Assembly (NCBI RefSeq): GCF_001039355.2
Contig: NW_019775962.1
Span: forward strand, 24,700 to 77,474
From: Lingula anatina
Lineage: Eukaryota > Brachiopoda > Lingulata > Lingulida > Lingulidae
DNA length: 52,775 nucleotides
Direction of reading: 5' to 3'
Below, piece after piece: positions 47,998 through 52,775 of the stretch. The first letter of the stretch is position 1; every line of letters begins with the position of its first letter. The notes under the pieces were generated by a model. The model ran no database searches. It was not told the DNA's origin and saw only the letters and a list, made by a program, of their open reading frames with translations. The position numbers and the translations under genes were made by a program.

Positions 47998-49407
47998 CGT
48001 GCTTTTGATGGCGTCATGGTCAACATTATCGCCGAAAGGTCCATATATCACGAACGAAACGTGAACAACAATATTGTCATGCATAACGGAAGATAAGGCT
48101 GAAAACAACCAAGTGTAACAGAAATTAAGGAGTGCGGAATTTTGAAAAGAGAATTTACCACAATTAAAAACTTTTCCGAGAGTCGTTATTTATGTATTCT
48201 TATTATTTATTTTTACTTTCCGATCATCACTCTGCCGCGATTCAATCTAAGAAGAATAAAAGAAATAAAGAAAAAGAAAAAAGTTATACTTCGATGAATT
48301 AACGAATAATATTACCTGAGGTTGCACCGACGCACCTCCGTCCGGAAAGTATTAATCAAGTATTCTTTTATAATAGGCCTACGACATCTGAACTCAGGTT
48401 TCATTAATACTGCGTAACCACGCATAGCAATATGAAATCATTCTTCCATCGACGCTGTGTCCGTAAGCAAGGCCAAAATAGATACGTTACGATAACGTTA
48501 TTAATTACTTTTATATCTATGTAAATCTATAGACATATGACTGCAACATGTAGAGAAGCTCATTATTACCCGGGGTATTTTTGCTTTCAGTATTCTCGGA
48601 CATTCAACAGCGTGCTTCTTGAAGCGCGTAGCATAAGATATATTGTAATGTTCTGTATAATAAAACTTGACGAGGTGACTAGTTACTATATACGCATACA
48701 TGCATAATACGCAATCGCGTGCTCGTCAATGCAGCTGTGTTGTAATTCACGTATCAAATAGTTTTATTTAAAAAAAAACAATTAGATGTATTTCGTTATT
48801 TATTATAGCAATTTACCCCCTTAAAATAAGGTGTTATCATCTGATTGACTGTCTATTTTCAGCACCCTGCTATTTATAGACATTTGACGTCATCTCTGCA
48901 CATCTGAAGACACGCGTGACAACTAAGTGTTTCCTAATCTCTAGAGTACGGCGTAGTGTGTGTTATCTTATACAATTATACATGCAGGCACCACAAGTGC
49001 ACTACCGGCGCACACTGCGACATCTCAGCTGAGCTACTTCGCAAGTGATAGTTAAGCGATCACGTACACGTCTTCCTGTGCGCCCACTTGACGCACAGCG
49101 GTACAAGCATGACCTAAACCTCGTTCCAACGAGGACGACTGCGGACAGGTAGCTGAAAAAAACGCTTCGTTAGTCTCGTAGCTTAGCTTATAACTGAAAG
49201 AATGCGATGGTCTTAGTAGTTACGCAGCCTGGTGAGCCTACCCCTTGCTATAAAAGAGGCATTGTCTTTAGAGATATCTGCTACTCAAAGAGTTGTGCTG
49301 CCAGAGCATTCACGCCGTCTTCTCTGTCGCATTTCCATGCAGCGCATTGCACTAATTAATACCTTTTCCCATCTTTTTCTTTGTCGTTTTTTTTTCTTCT
49401 CATCGTT
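47998..49407. other. No gene recognized
   Basis: Upstream flank of paralog B, A/T-rich, with a CRE octamer at 48895-48902. No coding exon was found. Confidence 0.55.
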
Positions 49408-49775
49408 AATGGCCCGTAAAGGATTTATGCTTATCGTACGCTTGTTTGGGAAACGGGCAAAAGGAAGACCAAGAACAGCATGGATGGACAACATAAAAGA
49501 ATGGACCAATCAAAAATAAAGTACAAATACACGAATGGCACAAGATCGAGTTATCCATGCCATGGCGACCCATGACAGCTAACCTTGGGCCCCCTAACTC
49601 GAAAGCATCGCACATTGCGACCGAGCGCAAGCGTCTCGATTCCATAACTCGCCCATACTCACAACATATGGGGGTTATGGAATCGAGACTCTTGCGCTGG
49701 GTCGCAATGCGCGATGCTTTCGAGTTACGGGGCCCTGCTTAGAGTGGATGGCACCCAATGATGATGATGATGACT
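49408..49775 (+). pseudogene. Degraded 3' end of a non-LTR retrotransposon
   Basis: An open frame encodes KRAKGRPRTAWMDNIKEWT, a motif characteristic of the C-terminus of LINE reverse-transcriptase proteins. It stops at 49519 and further family-like residues (AQDR, AMATH) follow beyond the stop. The element ends in a short ATG/GAT array at 49758-49773, as many LINE tails do. A 62-bp hairpin (49587-49735) interrupts the 3' part. Confidence 0.6.
49587..49735. repeat. Imperfect hairpin inside the LINE remnant
   Basis: Arms 49587-49648 and 49674-49735 are inverted copies (GGGCCCCCTAACTCGAAAGC versus GCTTTCGAGTTACGGGGCCC) with a ~25-bp loop. Confidence 0.75.
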
Positions 49776-49836
49776 CTTGTTTGACACGCCCTGTTCTCTA
49801 TTCATTTATATGGAGGCTAACTACTCTCTTCTTATA

Positions 49837-50044
49837 CCCCCTTTACACTGGACGGCGTCCTTTCTGCGACCATGAAATTTGGCATCGCTGTGGTCTTAAT
49901 AAGGAGGCACGAGCATTGATTTTGTGTCAGAATGAATGCTCAATGATCGGCCAGTTGTTGGCACATAAAGTATTATAATTTTTTAACTCTCAAATGGGGC
50001 CGTACTGTTGGACACAGAAAGGACGCCGTCCAGTGTAAAGGGGG
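49837..50044. mobile_element. Short element with 30-bp inverted termini (PIF/Harbinger-like?)
   Basis: The ends CCCCCTTTACACTGGACGGC and their inverse match for 30 bp (49837-49866 and 50015-50044). TTA lies exactly 2 bp outside each end (49832 and 50047), compatible with a 3-bp TTA target duplication typical of PIF/Harbinger. The centre is ~150 bp and non-coding. Confidence 0.6.
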
Positions 50045-50319
50045 CTTTACAGAGTAACAGATTCACGGGTCTGTTTCACGTAAAAAAAATCTGAAGTTCT
50101 TGGACCAAGCTTACCCTGATAAAATAGGGATGGCCGATTTTGCAAAATTGGGCCAAAAGCTTTTAGGAATATTAATGATTAGTCAACAATAATTTTGCAT
50201 GACATCCCTAAATGGGCCGTTGTTATCGGTGACAGCATAAAGTTTAGTCAGGTAAGTTTAGCAGTCTTTAAGATTTGTCTACATGTAGTAATGCAACTTC
50301 GTCATCGACGTGTAAGGTT

Positions 50320-50528
50320 CTATTCCCATAGATTTTAGATCGATCTATCCCCGCGGGGAGTCTCACTAGATTACTTTCAGATAATCCGACTTAAATGTCC
50401 GACCCGCCTACTACAAGCTGTAAGGGGGTAATTAACTTTCGTGTCCGCCCGGCTGACAGCTTTTTAGCGTGAACCCCCAGGGAGTTAGGTCGATCTTAAG
50501 TAGGTCGATCTAATCTATGGAAATGGGG
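50320..50528. mobile_element. MITE family 1, copy c, with 9-bp target duplication
   Basis: Ends CTATTCCCATAG and, reversed, CCCCATTTCCATAG. Perfect 9-bp direct repeats TGTAAGGTT flank it (50311-50319 and 50529-50537). Arms carry GATCGATCT and AGGTCGATC. This copy sets the family's target-site size at about 9 bp. Confidence 0.7.
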
Positions 50529-50537
50529 TGTAAGGTT

Positions 50538-51390
50538 TCAGCTCGAGAATTTGTAAAGCATGCCCAGTTGTTGCTTCACTCATTTCTCTGGTGTATTTGT
50601 TTCTTCAACACATGCTTTATCATTCATAGATATTTGATTCTGGTATTCTTGATAGAACCCTTCGGTTGATATTATGAGTCCCTGGCGTATTCGCCTTCGA
50701 CATCGTTCAATGATAATTACTTAAACATCGACAGAAACGGTCTTCATTTTATTGATATTCAATCACAATTGCTTTGCAAGTCTTTTTTTTTTTTTTTTGC
50801 CACTGAAAAGTCTATATGTCGCTTATAAAATGCCCTCAGCCTTTCTACTAGGAGCTCCCTCGTGGGTATTGTATGTATGTAAAATTCTATTTCTTAGTCG
50901 TGGATATGTCTAGCCACTCTCAAATTACATTAATTTTAGGCAATAATTTCTCATAAAAAGTCATAAAGCTAATGTGTCATTTCAATTGCGATGTCAAACA
51001 AAATTAGAAATCACTTGAAATTATGAAACCTTTTATCAATGGCCCATGGTTTTTGTTATGGTATTAAAACTGGATAAAATATACTTTTACAAAACCTCTA
51101 AATTTGCCACACGAGGGGAAAAAAAGCCTCCCGGGCCCTAAAAGCCCTTAGTTGTGGCAATCTATACTCCCGAACACTCCGCTAAGCATGAAATTGTTCA
51201 CTTTGTTTCAGTAAAATATGTGATTATTTTGGTTATTCGAGACATTGCGATGCATAACAATATTCTACTTTTCACAAATGCACACTTTAGTAGGTCGTAC
51301 GTGTACACTAGGCGTTCTTTCCACGTCTGCTCCCTTGTCAAATATATGAAGGATCACTCTAGAGAGGTCATAAACAGAGACCGTGACTTA
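50538..51390. other. No gene recognized
   Basis: A/T-rich DNA with a T-run near 50785; no exon or repeat of note. Confidence 0.55.
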
Positions 51391-51502
51391 CGGCTCATTC
51401 CGTGTGACGCGTGGTAATCCCTTTAACTGATTGCATTCAGCGAGAGTCCACACGGAGTTGGATCGATCTACGTAGAGCGACAGTTTCATTGGGAGCGAGC
51501 CC
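51391..51502. mobile_element. MITE family 1, copy d, internally deleted
   Basis: The right arm is complete (ACTGATTGCATTCAGCGAG, GGATCGATCTACGTAGA, ending GGGAGCGAGCCC). On the left only the outer GGCTCATTCC remains. Confidence 0.55.
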
Positions 51503-51915
51503 TAACACTTGTTCATAGCCATATACAAACAGAAAAAGTGAACACGTTCTGCCCCCCCCCCCTCCCACCCCTCCATAAGCGTCTCACTTGTTTTTGATAC
51601 GTGTACATTTTGTCATTCTGTCCCGTCACCCACCGGTCGTAAAACCAGGGATCCGGTTTGAACGGATGCCACTACCAGATCCAATATATGAAGAAAGGGG
51701 TGGGATATAAATATAATAGTTATCTTCGTCCATTGATGCGGAGACATTGTTTTTAATCGTACGTAGCGCTTTTTTTGTAGTAGGCTCATCACATGAAACA
51801 TGGTCTTTTCGGACTAGATAAGTGAGTATTTTCTCCCCTTTTTGGGACTTGATTTGATCAGAATCGGTCACAGAGTTCTGGAAAAAACGGCAAGAGCTTC
51901 ATTCATGTGTCAGGA

Positions 51916-52043
51916 CTACGCGAGGCGTTTAATTTCTCCCACGAATTCCTTAAGCTGTTTTCCCCATGCCTTTATGGTAGGGATGTCTTTAGAAATGAAC
52001 CCGTAGTGCCGGGATTTGGCGTCCACAAACATCACACCCCTCT
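51916..52043 (-). CDS. Terminal exon of an unrecognized gene
   Basis: On the minus strand a good acceptor (TTTATTTTCAG) opens a 128-nt exon. It reads, after two bases, as 41 residues starting RGVMFVDAKSRHYGFISKD, continuing PTIKAWGKQLKEFVGEIKRL and ending in TAG at 51918-51916. The other two frames stop quickly. The composition (amphipathic, Lys/Glu-rich C-terminal helix, conserved-looking HYGF) looks like a real globular C-terminus. No family is recognized. The rest of the gene must lie beyond 52.8 kb. Its stop is 4 kb upstream of paralog B on the same strand. Confidence 0.5.
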
Positions 52044-52384
52044 CTGAAAATAAAGAGACTAAATAGATTAATTTAATTTTTTTGAATTATACGCCAAGGT
52101 AGATGTAAGTTTGAGAAGAAGACTAGTTAGTAAGCGAATCAATGACAAAAACTTGTGCAATAGGTGAGGTTTTTGAACTATGCACGAAATTACCGTGCTC
52201 AAAATGTAATATTAAAACAAACTTTCTTGATTTTTTAAATAGCGCTTCGACCTAAACATTAAAAAAAAATTACAGCAGCTACGTTACGTTATAGTAGACA
52301 TTTATCAATGTAATCGATAAAATCATTTGAAATAGCAGTGCTGAGGGAATAAATTCTTTGGGGATCTCTTTTAAATGTTTGTGT

Positions 52385-52401
52385 CACGCTAGGGGGCGCC
52401 A
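52385..52401 (+). promoter_or_regulatory. CTCF-like site
   Basis: CACGCTAGGGGGCGCCA fits the CTCF core consensus closely. It lies upstream of the terminal exon at 51916-52043. Confidence 0.3.
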
Positions 52402-52643
52402 GTTAAAACACTCTCGGACTTGCAATGTGTTGGTCACTTAATCTATGAACTCCCTGATCGTCAGGTGTAACCATACGCTCTACTTCCGGGATTTAGCCCA
52501 AAATCAGGTTTATTAATTCGGCGCTACACGTGACTATATGAACCCGATATTATACTGCATCACTTAACCGTGATAACTGTTAGCGTTTAAGGTGAAAGTA
52601 CATGAACACTAGTGTTGGGCACCTAAAGAAAAAAAAAACATAA

Positions 52644-52775
52644 GGCCCCATTCCCAAACCTAGATCGATATAGCAGGATCGACCCATCTTCGAGGGGATT
52701 CTCACAAAATTGCAATCAGATTAAGCAGCTTAGATGTCTGGCACGCCTATGTAAGCTGTCAAACGCTAGTTAATT
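52644..52775. mobile_element. MITE family 1, copy e, cut by the window end
   Basis: The left arm begins GGCCCCATTCCCA and contains TAGATCGATAT, GGATCGACCCA and TTGCAATCAGATTAAGC. The right arm would lie outside the window. Confidence 0.6.

Noticed and set aside
1-52775. CRISPR arrays, bacterial operons, phage-type defence genes
   Set aside because: Spliced animal genes and eukaryotic repeats throughout; the regular 21-22 bp spacing at 4.2-5.1 kb belongs to palindromic transposon arms without variable spacers.

Overview
The window is nuclear DNA from an animal, most likely a marine invertebrate. The genes have introns with GT-AG splice sites. Coding exons are sparse in A/T-rich DNA full of microsatellites, short inverted-repeat transposons and two assembly gaps (28603-28930 and 39319-39477). 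Protein families point to Metazoa: an SLC7-type amino acid transporter and secreted proteins with thrombospondin-type domains. I cannot name the phylum from the sequence alone. A lophotrochozoan or ambulacrarian would fit.

Layout. Positions 1-25.9 kb hold no gene I can support firmly. They contain a striking 983-bp foldback transposon (4141-5123), a cluster of CRE octamers (7299-7373), a hAT-like fragment, a MITE, two ~2.1-kb near-identical direct copies that each end in a poly(A) run (15985-18116 and 18441-20581), and many (AC), (AT), (GA) and (CT) arrays. Positions 25912-36316 (+) hold a four-exon gene for a 723-residue cationic-amino-acid-transporter-like protein (SLC7 family). Its substrate-site motifs are strongly diverged and it has a long acidic cytosolic loop.

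Positions 37837-42521 (-) and 44219-47928 (-) are two head-to-tail paralogs with the same three-exon design: a signal-peptide exon, a low-complexity Gly/Pro/Gln/Tyr-rich exon, and a final exon encoding a variant TSP1-like domain with a vicinal Cys-Cys pair. Every junction is phase 1. They look like secreted structural or matrix proteins and are the most interesting coding content. The upstream paralog has a good TATA box. The transporter and the downstream paralog converge tail to tail with 1.5 kb between stops.

Positions 48-52.8 kb hold a degraded LINE tail with a snap-back hairpin, several MITEs, and one short terminal exon (51916-52043, -) of a gene that continues beyond the window.

Gene models come from reading frames, splice motifs and remembered family patterns. 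No alignment or expression data were available.
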